Assembly (NCBI RefSeq): GCF_963678635.1
Contig: NC_087064.1
Span: forward strand, 65,031,548 to 65,095,547
DNA: 64,000 nucleotides
Direction: 5' to 3'
Source: Symsagittifera roscoffensis
Lineage: Eukaryota; Xenacoelomorpha; Acoela; Convolutidae
Shown one piece after another: positions 32,806 through 41,829 of the stretch. The notes below the pieces were generated by a model. The model saw only the letters and a list, made by a program, of their open reading frames with translations, had not been told where the DNA came from and did no database searches. How positions within the stretch are numbered: the first letter of the stretch is position 1; every line of letters starts with the position of its first letter. The position numbers were made by a program, and so were the translations under genes.

Positions 32806-33497
32806 ATAAGATGGTTGTTGTCTTGTGTTTTGTAAACTATTTTCATTGCATATAGTATTTTAATTTGAAGGAGATAGCAATAAAGCTATCAGGTCATAAA
32901 AAAATTTGTTAAAAAATTGTAAATGTACAGTTTTTTTAAAAAAAATTTTAAAAAATTTGTTAAAATCAAACTAATTACGCACTTGGTAATTTTTTTGCAT
33001 AAATAATTTTTCGTAAGGATGGCAAGAAAATTAAACCAACTCTAACATCTTGTAAAAATTTCACAACATTTTTTTCACATATGACAAAAAAAAGTTTCAC
33101 AGTTTTTGCAAACATGTTAAAAATTTTACATGAATTTTTGCACCATGCAAAAAGTTTTATACTATTTCTGACACACTATTTTAAAAAATCAAAGAAAATC
33201 TTGCAAACTAAGAAAAATTTCATTAAATGTTTTTGCATTTTAAAAATTTGTAGCATGATTTTCTTGCATTGTTGAAAATTCAATTTGATGAATTTTTTCG
33301 TTCTGATTTTGATCATTAAAAAATTCATTTTTTGCATGTATGTTGATGAAAAAAATCAGAAAAACAATGTATTAAAATAGGTAATAGTACTCCAAACCAT
33401 CAACAATGAAAATTTTTCAACAAGTTTTTAAAAGTAGAATTCTGCATTCGTTTTCTAAAAAACCACAAAAAAACTTGCATCTAACACAAAAATTTTA
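32806..33497. other. AT-rich spacer, unit B
   Basis: Same composition and repeated motifs as 17164-17950, ending at the joint with gypsy integrase (TTTTATGGTGTTAACAGG). Confidence 0.5.
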
Positions 33498-34430
33498 TGG
33501 TGTTAACAGGCAGGGAGAGAGCCATATCCCTGACTTTCTTCTATTTGGAAAATGAAGGACAAAAGACATCGCCACAGGCATATGTGAAGGAAAAAATTCC
33601 AACCAAAAGACAGTAGGAGTTGAATGAGCTGTGCAGAAGGAATACAGCACAAGCACAGATGAAACAGAGGAGGAAGTCTGATGATACAATACTTCAGGTG
33701 GAGCCATATGGTGTGGGACAACATGTCGGGGTGTTACAGAAGGTCATACCTCCAAAAGAGACAAAAAAAGCTACTGAAGAAATAGAGCACTGTTCATGGT
33801 AACGGAATTGCACCAGCAGGGTAGGTTTTATCGCTTTAGCACAGGGCGTGCTGCGTACTACGAAAATCTGAAACCTCATGTCCCATCACCGGAAGACTGG
33901 TGTGAACCACAGAACATGGAAGGACTCGAGAATCTACTGGTGGAACCGGCATGCGAGTTAAGTGAGAAGGGCAATAGGGAGAAGATTGATGGTAACGAGA
34001 ACAAACGTATGGATGACAACCAAAAAAAATAGAGGTAGATTTGGAGGGAGGATCTTTCACAGAAGAGGATTGGAATGATCCAGAGCAAAACGAGGTGCCA
34101 AAATGGCCAGAACCAGATATTCCAATGACGACAGAAACGAGAAAATGCGGTCGCACGAGGACAGGCAGGATGTAAAACAGGTATGGCGATGACTTCTTGA
34201 CCGACAAAATACGGCCTGAAGAGTTAGGCGAGGAGTTGGTGAACGTGGGTGAGCTGGTTGCTGATGAGGAGTGACAGATCATCACTGACAAGATCGCACC
34301 ATGCCAGAGAGAGAGAGAGAGATCGACCTAGAACAGAGCGAGATAGAAAGAAGGGAAAATACAAACCTGAGAATACTGGAGTGGATGCATAATCTTGAGG
34401 CTGACGAGAAAGAGTCGCAAAGTATTCAAC
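33498..34430 (+). pseudogene. Gypsy integrase C-terminal region, unit B
   Basis: Reads from the integrase core's distal end (GTTAACAGGCAGGGAG) through NELCRRNTAQAQMKQRRKSD (33620-33802), VTELHQQGRFYRFSTGRAA (33796-34032) and the acidic region with YGDDFLTDK. As in unit A, the catalytic core is missing. The joint with Polinton sequence is at the same base as in unit A, so the fusion predates the duplication. Confidence 0.8.
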
Positions 34431-34559
34431 AGGTCGACACATCTGCAGCGAAGCATGTAAGGGCAGGTAACCCGTTTATTGGTTGATGACGACTGAGCGG
34501 CCACTAGATAAACCGCCTGACAATTTGAGCACAGAGCCATCGACGTGGACATCAATAAA

Positions 34560-35170
34560 TATTTTGTCCGGGGACTGGGGTGTAGGACTTACCCACACCG
34601 AGAATTTAATGATACAGAAGCACAGGGAAGTGAGAGAGACTAATTGACTGGGGGTAGATCAGGACGAAGCCGAGCCTGCCATTGAAAGAAATTTCATGAC
34701 CAAAAATGATATACCGAACGGATATTCAGAAAACTTAATGATCACAGACAGCGACTTCATCTTGTCAGATAGGACCAGCGCAATCTGCATAACTGCGAAT
34801 ATGAGCTTCAACACTAGACTAGAAGCTGATTTTAAGAGAAAATGCGAGAACGTGGAGTTTCTAATCAGACAGAGACCAGGATTGGGGGGAATGGCTGCAC
34901 TTCCACCCTCTGTTTCTCAAGTTCCTGGCAAGTATCTGTGCTTTTTGGTGACAAGAACCAACAAGAGAAACGTAAAAGAGATCCTGAGCATATGATGTTG
35001 GCATTAACAAGTTTGAGGGATTTCCTGGTTGAAAGAGGGATAGTAGAGTTTTCAATGCCGGTCTATGATCCGAACAGGGGCAAATTGAACCCTAGGGAAC
35101 TATATGCCATCCTGCACGTGGTCTTTGCAGAAACGGACATAATGGTACATCTACACAAGTAGTACTACTT
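34560..35170 (+). pseudogene. Macro-domain-like C-terminal domain of gypsy element, unit B
   Basis: The clearest copy. 34696-34995 reads MTKNDIPNGYSENLMITDSD, ICITANMSFNTRLEADFKRK, LIRQRPGLGGMAALPP and GKYLCFLVTRTNKRNVK. In the next frame 34842-35162 gives MMLALTSLRDFLVERGI, FSMPVYDPNRGKLNPRELY and FAETDIMVHLHK. The pattern of substrate-pocket Asn/Met, FKRK helix, GGMAAL loop, YLxFLVTR strand and final glycine loop matches a macro domain over its full length. The frameshift at GAGATCCTGAGC and the TAG before YYLSIA are identical to unit A. Confidence 0.65.
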
Positions 35171-35440
35171 GAGTATTGCCTAAGCTTTGGATGAACGAGG
35201 GGGTCTTGAGTTAGGGGACACCAGGGTCTTGAGCTAGGTAAAAGGGGGACCCAAGATAGGAAGATGGGTTTTAATATGGTTGGCATGACAATTGAGTTTT
35301 ATACGGGACTCATGCTGCTAAAACATGATATAAATTTGCATGTTCTTAATGTTTAATTGAATTATTTTATCAAAAATTGTTAGGATAAGGTTTTGAAGGT
35401 AGTAAAGGGGAGAGGCTTAGGTTAGACACGAGCAAAAAAC
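35171..35440 (+). other. Gypsy 3' region with polypurine tract, unit B
   Basis: Matches 19666-19905, including GGTAGTAAAGGGGAGAGG at about 35398. Polinton sequence resumes at about 35441. Confidence 0.4.
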
Positions 35441-35995
35441 TATTAATTGTTTTAAAAATTAATTGTTTTCGCATTTAAAAAAAATTTTAGCAAGATTTTC
35501 TTGCACTGTTGAAAATTCAAATTTGTGAATTTCTTCGTTCTGATTTTGATCCATAAAAAAGGGAACAGTACTAAGATAGTAAATGTTTTAGGATAGGGAA
35601 TAGTACTCAAAATCATCATTAATGAAAATTTTTCAAGAAGTTATGAACAAGTTTTTTACAATTAACTTTTGCGTTTTTCACATATGCATAAGAAAGAAGA
35701 AGTTGGAATTTTGGATTCGTTTTCTAAAAATCACAAAAAAACTTGCATCCAGCATAAAAACTTTATGAACATTTTTGCATCCTTGTCAAAAAAAACCAAA
35801 ACAATTTTTTCGCCTTGTACAAATGTTTAATTAAATTTTTGCAAACTTGTTGGAAAAATCAAATCAAAATTTGCATCTTGCGAAAAAACTCTGAATTTAT
35901 TATTGCACACGTGTTAAAAATTACAAATTTATTCGTTGAAAAGATTTTGATTTTAAATAAAAACAATTTTGACAAGATTTATATAAAAAAAATAC
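35441..35995. other. AT-rich spacer, unit B
   Basis: Counterpart of 22170-22650. No coding evidence. Confidence 0.4.
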
Positions 35996-36477
35996 TCATT
36001 TATTAATAGAAAAATTGACACGCTCACTATTTACAGTACCATAACCATCAATGAAACTATCAACAATTTTCAACAGACCAAACTCATACTTTAAGTTTTG
36101 AACTTTTCGAATCATTTCCAAAAAAGCTAATCTAAGAGTATGAGTGGACGCAAGCTTCTGAGCAAAACTATTAAAAATTTTTTGAGTTTTTTTCGCAGCA
36201 GGCATTCCTTTGCATCACTGGGTAATTTTTCTGGTATTCTGACTTTTAAGTTGTGTTCGACTGCACGGTTCAATTGATTGAAAACTCCACCACTTGATGA
36301 AAAAAAATTAGAATAAAACCTGTATTTGTATAAAGTATATATACAGTCAACAATTTGGTAAATGAAATGATATTCATCTAATCTTTGCAAAATTTCATCG
36401 AGCGTTGATCCGATTAATAGTAAAGGAAATTTGCAATTTTTATCTACATTGAAATGGCTATATAGTAATTCCATCAC
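35996..36477 (-). pseudogene. Minus-strand Polinton gene of unknown function, unit B
   Basis: Fragment 36127-36477 starts MMELLYSHFNVDKNCKFPLL and contains STLDEILQRLDEYHFIYQIV and FNQLNRAVEHNLKVRIPEKL. Translation continues in a second frame as KIFNSFAQKLASTHTLRLAF to the stop at 35996. Predicted product about 160 residues, mostly alpha-helical by composition, no known motif. Position in the element, opposite the PC4-like gene, suggests a structural or accessory Polinton protein; this is inference. Confidence 0.5.
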
Positions 36478-36651
36478 CTACGCAATGACCATATTTGGAT
36501 CATCACCTACTCATTATTCCATTTAAGGTAATAATAGCTTATTTGGAATGTACAGTGGGTCATCTACATTTCCTAATTTCCATATATTCACAAATATCAT
36601 TATTTTGAAATATTTACTACTGATCAGTTGGCTCTGATTCTCAAATCAAAA
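36478..36651. promoter_or_regulatory. Second divergent promoter region with CACCTAC repeats
   Basis: Between the minus-strand gene and the PC4-like ORF. ATCACCTACGCAAT at 36473-36486 and ATCACCTACTCATT at 36501-36514 resemble the (C/G)CCTACGCAAT boxes of the first divergent region, here without TGACGTCA. The same boxes are at 23105-23180 in unit A. A shared element-specific promoter box is inferred. Confidence 0.4.
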
Positions 36652-37156
36652 ATGTATTCACGAAAAGATATCTTTCCCAACTATATTGAATTTGCTAAAA
36701 ACCAAAAAAGAATTGGGAGGTTTTCTTGGTCCCAATAACTCTACAACGGAAAAATTCACTTTAAACCTTGCTTCCAATTGCTTAAATAAAAATTATTCGG
36801 GACAAATCAAAAAAACCAAGCAAGTCTGTTTTGGTGAAAAAGAAGGGGAAAGGATGTCAGCAATACTGAATACTGTTATTCACGATGCTGAAAATCTTTG
36901 ACTCGTCACTGAATTGGAACCCTATTCTGACAAAGACTCAACCATGGAGCAGGAACTTGCGAACTGTCATGCGGTGTATGACGTAGCAACATACAAGAAG
37001 CGAAGAGTGTGTGTCACAATCAAGAAGTACAGTGTGAACAAGCCACTCTACATTCAGACTCGATTCTTCACTGCAAAGGAGAACGAAATCTTGAAGCAAG
37101 TTGTCTATGTCAACTATACTTTGAACGAATTCAAAGAACTCGCTCAAGTTTTGTGA
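36652..37156 (+). pseudogene. PC4-like single-strand-DNA-binding protein candidate (Polinton)
   Basis: ATG at 36652 (MYSRKDIFPNYIEFAKNQK). After one frame change it continues through MSAILNTVIHDAENL, a TGA (GGA in unit A), and then 36914-37156. The C-terminal half, RRVCVTIKKYSVNKPLYIQT, FFTAKENEIL and VNYTLNEFKELAQVL, has a four-strand plus helix pattern like the transcription coactivator PC4/p15 domain, which binds single-stranded DNA. The match is of pattern, not of diagnostic residues, so the call is tentative. One stop separates it from being open. Confidence 0.35.
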
Positions 37157-37331
37157 GATTTTATGTTTGTTGAGAACTGTAATGTTCAATAATTTTGTTG
37201 AGTGATGTTTTTATAGTCATTTAACTCAAATATTCATCTTCTTGAATCATTTTTTAAATTTTCTTTGCGCTGAGCAGTATGAGTTGGAACAGTGGTTTTC
37301 CAGAAATGTTGTTTGAAAGCTTCAAAATAAT

Positions 37332-37683
37332 TTGGGACTTTTTCATATCGTCTTACAAGAGAAGTCCCAGAAATTCTCACTAAAATTTTTGGAATCTCAA
37401 AATTCACCAAATTTGCGAGATTTGGATACAGAATCACAAACTTCTCAATTTGAGTGGACTTTGCATAATGGAAGACCAAAATATTTTTCTAAGTTATCGG
37501 TCAGATATTTAAAAAAAAATAGATCTTATAGAGTATCGTAGAAAAGGAAAAACTTACAAAAACAATCAGAAATTTCAGTTGGAAAAAGAAAATTATGATA
37601 AGTTGGTTCGTTTTATCCCCTCGGTTTTGTGGTATGAAGAAACATTCAAAAAAATTGCATCATTATTGACAAAAGCATTGTAG
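37332..37683 (+). pseudogene. Unknown Polinton gene with a slip at an A-run
   Basis: Frame 37332-37541 (SLKFLESQNSPNLRDLDTES, FEWTLHNGRPKYFSKLSVRY) hands over at the A-run at 37510-37518 to another frame. The second frame reads YRRKGKTYKNNQKFQLEKEN and VRFIPSVLWYEETFKKIASL before stopping at 37681. About 115 residues in all. No domain recognised. Located between the PC4-like gene and the ATPase. Confidence 0.4.
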
Positions 37684-37686
37684 AAA

Positions 37687-37944
37687 ATGAACGTTCAGAA
37701 ATTGAAAGAAACTCTCCAAAAATTTGATTCAATTAAGCTTGACTTTTCATCAAATACAAACAGAAAAAATTATTTTCTTTGGAACTCTATTGTTTTGAAC
37801 CCAAACGTAAATTTGAAAGAAATGGACCAAAATATTCCTTTTGGGGGTCTAATTGGATACAGAAATCCTGTATGTATTACTTTTGAGCAAATTCAAAAAT
37901 TCTCAGACTTCTTGCAATTTTACATGATGCAGCTGGGTCTGTGA
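37687..37944 (+). CDS. Unknown small Polinton ORF MNVQKLKETLQKF
   Basis: An uninterrupted ATG-initiated frame of 85 codons, MNVQKLKETLQKFDSIKLDF to FLQFYMMQLGL, starting four bases after the previous frame's stop. It has a basic N-terminal half, then GGLIGYRNPVCITFEQIQKF. Nothing in it identifies a family. Tight spacing suggests one transcription unit with its neighbour. It is one of the few undamaged frames in the Polinton. Confidence 0.45.
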   Translation: MNVQKLKETLQKFDSIKLDFSSNTNRKNYFLWNSIVLNPNVNLKEMDQNIPFGGLIGYRNPVCITFEQIQKFSDFLQFYMMQLGL

Positions 37945-38129
37945 AGTCTACTACTTATAAGGGACCTGGTTATTGTTATGTTTTACCTAGATTTGCAAGT
38001 TCTTGTTTTCTTGGTCACGTGACTGGATTATTCTTCTGTTTATATGTTAAAACTTTAGCTTCATCAGTATATGCATTGTTCGATTGTTAGTTATTTTAAC
38101 TAAAAATTTCAGCAAAAACCGTTACCATC

Positions 38130-38583
38130 ATGAGTCTAGTTGTTCTGGATATTGAGTGTTTTGAAAACAAAATAGTGAAAGAGTTGACAAACTGTGGGAT
38201 ATTCCTTTCTTCCTCTCAAAAAATTCAAAGCTTCATCTCAGTCTGCTTAGTATACGAAGCATCTTCAAGGAATCAATTGGAACAGTGGCCATGAAAAACA
38301 TACTGATCTTGAAAAAATGTTGAAAAAATTTAAAGCTCCAGAAACGGAGTTTTTTGCAAAAGAATATGAAAAATGTAAAATTCTGTCAGAAATTTTGGAA
38401 ACAAATGTTACAAACTTGGATGACTATGCATGCCCAAAAGTTCAGAATTTGATTTTCAAAGATGAAGAATATAATTGGAGGTGTAGCAACTGCCCATTTC
38501 GTCATGCAAATACTCTTCACTGTGAAGAAAGAAAAGCATTTGCATTCGGAACATGGACTCGATGTTTTTTTAATAAAATGTAA
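38130..38583 (+). pseudogene. Polinton gene with LDIE motif and Cys/His-rich end
   Basis: ATG at 38130 opens MSLVVLDIECFENKIVKEL. After a frameshift near 38290, the frame 38317-38583 reads ETEFFAKEYEKCKILSEIL, VTNLDDYACPKVQNLIF and CSNCPFRHANTLHCEERKAF to FNKM. VLDIE at the start of a strand resembles the first motif of RNase H-fold DEDD exonucleases. The end has CSNC and HCEERK, possibly metal-binding. I recognise the type as a companion gene in invertebrate Polintons without an agreed function. Confidence 0.5.
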
Positions 38584-38883
38584 ATATTCTAAATAACTTT
38601 GTTTTTGATTTTAAATGTTAATCATTATCAATTTTTTCATTCCAAAAATGAGATGGGTGATGAATGTGACAAGCAAGTAAATTAGGAAATTTTGTTTTTG
38701 ATGAGGATAATGATGAACAAAAATCGCGGAAGTTTTTCGGAGGTACGTGTAATATACCTCTATTAGTTTTTATGTGCCAATTTTTTGTCATAGGTTTAAT
38801 ACTAGCATGTGCAATCGTTCGAATGATGTAATCCACTAATAAAGAAACAACAGTTTGGGTTATATTTTACATTCTCCAGAGCT
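38584..38883. other. Spacer upstream of the ATPase gene
   Basis: AT-rich, no convincing gene. A minus-strand open stretch (38618-38836) begins at GTG, not ATG, and has no motif. Confidence 0.4.
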
Positions 38884-39495
38884 ATGAATAAAATATTTTC
38901 TACCAAAAAACGAGTTTTTATTTCGTTAGTTGGGCCGAGTGGATCTGGAAAAACGCATCTTCTTTTTGAGTGGCTAAAAATGGTACATTTAAATCAAAAT
39001 TTTTAAAACAATTGTTTTTATCAATAGTAACAACCTCGTTATGGTCAAATGCAAAGAAAAAACCTTAAATTTATCAAAGGAATTGACTTTGAACTGATTG
39101 AAAACCTTCCCAAAAATAAATCAAAATACCTGTTAAAATTAGATGACTCTTGTGAAGAAATTTCAAATTCTAAGCAGTTTGTAAAAGTTGCTACTGTTGG
39201 AAGACACAGGGGACTGAATACAAAATATATTAAGCATAACTTTTTTCATCAAAGCAAATTGGAAAGAAATGTTGAGTTTCAAAATACACATATAGTTTTG
39301 TTCAAGTCACCGAGAGATGTTTTACAAATCAATACATTCAGTCAACAACTAGGTCTAGGATCACAATTAAAAGAGTGGTATCATGATGCAACATGTATTC
39401 CTTTTGGTCATTTACTCATCAATTTAACTCCAATAACAGTTCCGAAAAAAAAACAAAATTGGAACAAAAGCGAGAAAAGGAAGAGATTGTATTAA
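38884..39495 (+). pseudogene. Polinton FtsK/HerA-type packaging ATPase
   Basis: ATG at 38884. Walker A is ISLVGPSGSGKTHLLF. Walker B is YLLKLDDSCEEISN near 39140. Then come VKVATVGRHRGLNTKYIKHN, THIVLFKSPRDVLQINTFSQ and a C-terminal GHLLINLTP. This is the ATPase proposed to pump Polinton DNA into capsids. Length is about 200 residues, normal for the family. Three stops lie within 39004-39030 in otherwise conserved sequence; both halves are in the same frame. Its neighbour is the integrase, as in other Polintons. Confidence 0.88.
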
Positions 39496-39753
39496 AAAAT
39501 TTTGATTCTATTTACAGTGTTGTAAATGCAAAGTTGGAAACGAGTAGCAATAAGCACCTTCTCGATTTAATTTTGAATTCTCCTAGAATTAGAGTAAGTC
39601 AGTCAAAAAACATCATATTAGATAATCGAGACACAAAAGAACCAATTGTAGATTTTGTGTGTGCACTAAAGCGAAAAAATACCAACTTTACCGATATTTA
39701 CTTTATCATTTTGAAAGCAACTGAAAATTCCACTTAAACTTGTTATCAACAAG
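39496..39753 (+). pseudogene. ORF between ATPase and integrase
   Basis: The frame reads EIVLKNFDSIYSVVNAKLET, NKHLLDLILNSPRIRVSQSK and PIVDFVCALKRKNTNFTDIY and ends at 39737. It overlaps the ATPase 3' end in another frame. It could be the ATPase C-terminus after a frameshift or a separate small gene; sequence alone does not decide. Confidence 0.35.
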
Positions 39754-40567
39754 AATGCCAAACCGAAAGACAGAGGAACTTGGATCCCTTTCAAACTCTG
39801 AAAAAGTAAGTTTGAACTGACTGTATTTTACGGGTGGAGCTCTGTACGGTTCTGTGCGAAACTTGAGTGAAGCAGGCGGATTGTCAAAAAAGAAAGTAGA
39901 ACAATTTTTACAAACCAAGACATCGTATACAAAATTTGGTCCCCCAGTCCGACGTTTCCCAAGGCTTCAAGCTTTTTCAAAAAATATAAATCAAATTTGA
40001 TGTATGGATTTGGCTTTTGTGGACAAACTAGTGAGCCAAAACAAGGGGGTCAAGTATTTATTGGTTGCTGTTGATGTTATTTCGCGATTTGTCAGAGTTC
40101 AAACAATGAAAACTAAACATGCCAAAGACACTTTGCAAGCTTTCATAATTATGATTTCTCGGAAAAAAACACTCCTGAAAAGCTTTGGGTTGATAAAGGA
40201 ACACAATATGGGGGAATTTTCAAAAAGTTTTGCAGGCAAAAAACATTGAAGTTTACTCGACAATGAATGTAACAAAAGCTGCATTTGCAGAGAGAGCCAT
40301 TCAATCATTAAAACACATTACTTACCGCTACATAGAAGATCATGGTGAAAAATTCATACACAAGTTGTCGCAATTTGTGTCTACAATGAATTTTCGCATC
40401 GGTAGATGCATTGGGAAATCACCTAGAGATTTCAACAATACTAATATCCTCTCAATTCTGTACAATAAACCACTAACAAGGTATAAGAAACTAGAATTCA
40501 AAGTTGGAGACAGAATGAGATTTTCAAAGAATGATATTCCGTTACGAATATACAAACGAATGGACTA
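39754..40567 (+). pseudogene. Polinton retroviral-type integrase (rve fold), C-terminus lost
   Basis: Begins MPNRKTEELGSLSNSEK at 39754. The zinc-binding/N-terminal part reads GALYGSVRNLSEAGGLSKKK. The core has CMDLAFVDKL (first Asp). The second Asp lies in WVDKGTQYGG near 40170, readable only in a shifted frame. The last catalytic residue is the Glu of AAFAERAIQSLKHIT (40275-40320). It runs on to FKVGDRMRFSKNDIPL and then breaks off, so the chromodomain-like end and the element terminus are missing. A stop precedes CMDLAF and at least two frameshifts are present. It would have inserted the Polinton DNA. Confidence 0.88.
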
Positions 40568-40591
40568 GTGTAGAGGCAGAACAGAACACTA

Positions 40592-40895
40592 GTGAACATG
40601 TTCAGGGTACATTGCTCGAATTATATGACAGACTGGGACAAATATCTGCCGCAAGTGGTAGGGGCGTACAGTAGCACGCAACACTCAACAACGGGGATCA
40701 GTCTCTTCATGATGTTAACAGGCAGGGAGAGAGCGATTTCCCTGACTTTCTTCTATTTAGAATATGAAGGACAAAAGACATCGCCTCAGGCATGTGTGAA
40801 GGAAAAAATTCCAATCAAAGACACTAGGAGTTGAATGCAGAAGGAATATAGCACAAGCACAGATGAGACAGAGGAGGAAGCCTGATGATACAGTC
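40592..40895 (+). pseudogene. Third gypsy integrase fragment, fused to the Polinton integrase
   Basis: Reads YMTDWDKYLPQVVGAYSSTQ, STTGISLFMMLTGRERA and YLEYEGQKTSPQACV in one open stretch, then shifts frame toward MQKEYSTST. It overlaps the pieces at 17951 and 33498 but starts about 120 bp further upstream in the integrase core. It belongs to the same gypsy family. The joint with Polinton integrase is at 40567-40590. Confidence 0.8.
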
Positions 40896-41500
40896 CTAAA
40901 TTCTTCTTGAAAAAAAACAGGCTCTCGTTTGCCATGCTTTTTATGGGTGCTGCATTTTGTTCTAGGGAATAATAAGATTTTGCATGGGCTTTGAAGGAGT
41001 CTCTGCAGTCGTTTTTCCTCAGTTGTTCAGAACCTATTCACTTAGTAGATGAACGCAATCGTATAAGTTTTCCTAAGCAAGAGCTAAGTCAAGCAGGTCC
41101 GTGTCTTGTTTCAAATTTTAAACTAACTTACATCACAGATGTTAACAAAAATTTTTTTGCATTCTTAGAACTCCCAGCTTTCCATACTGCAGTAAGAAGA
41201 GCCAAACAACAACGGGCTCCCTCTGTTCAATTGTAAATTGTGGCAAGTATACATATCACAAGTCTTTCTGAACTTTTGAGTAAGGGTTCGTTGATAGCTT
41301 TGTGAGTTTTTTTCGTTATTGAAATATTTTTTGATTGTGTGCGTAGATTTGTCCGTATCCATAAGAGAAAGTGGCTTAAAATGTTATTGCTTTTGCTATA
41401 ATTCAGAGAAACGGTTTTAACATTTTTCTCTTGTAAATCATTTTCGAGGAGAATAAAAAAAAACGGTAAATTCAGTTATTTTTCAAGCAAAAATACAAAT
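40896..41500 (-). pseudogene. Older, diverged pPolB fragment
   Basis: On the minus strand it aligns with the C-terminal third of the polymerase. Recognisable are the equivalents of the CHAFYG/KHDKREP region (40920-40950), the sequence following motif B (MDTDKSTHTIKKYFNNEKNS at 41165-41362) and FLKKKQ. It is far more diverged than units A and B are from each other, with a duplicated block (TCTTTCCATACTGC region) inserted near 41180. It represents another Polinton insertion. Confidence 0.65.
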
Positions 41501-41829
41501 AAAAATTGACGAGAGGTCATTTTCCCTGAGATGTCCCATTTTGGTTGGCCTGGGATGAACGGCGTTAACCCATCTATAAGACTTTGCTGATTTTGGTGGA
41601 TTTGCGTGTTTGTCCAAGAAGGGTCGGGATGGTTTTCAGTTTTTTGGTCTTTTGCGACTTCGGTTCTTAACGGTAATCAGGCCTTTTGGAGCTTTTGAGA
41701 TTGCTATGCGAGTTTCTATGTCAGAATTTGCAAGGGTCGGATAAATTTTCTTTGCCGCTCAAAGCCGTAACTTTTTTGTAGAACTGATGCCATTGAAACA
41801 GAAAGTACTTGGCTCAAAACGTGTACTTT
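41501..41829. other. Unassigned stretch
   Basis: No coding frame or repeat recognised; slightly higher GC than its flanks. Confidence 0.35.

Larger units (their letters stand above)
23721..37090 (+). repeat. Composite gypsy/Polinton unit B (13.4 kb)
   Basis: Second head-to-tail copy, starting with gypsy gag and ending inside the PC4-like ORF, where the Polinton continues uninterrupted to 40567. It is the more canonical copy, without the three local repeats of unit A. Gene order is the same as in A. Confidence 0.9.

Noticed and set aside
38618-38836. 72-codon minus-strand frame in the Polinton
   Set aside because: It starts at GTG with no ATG and lies in an AT-rich spacer without motif or second copy to compare.
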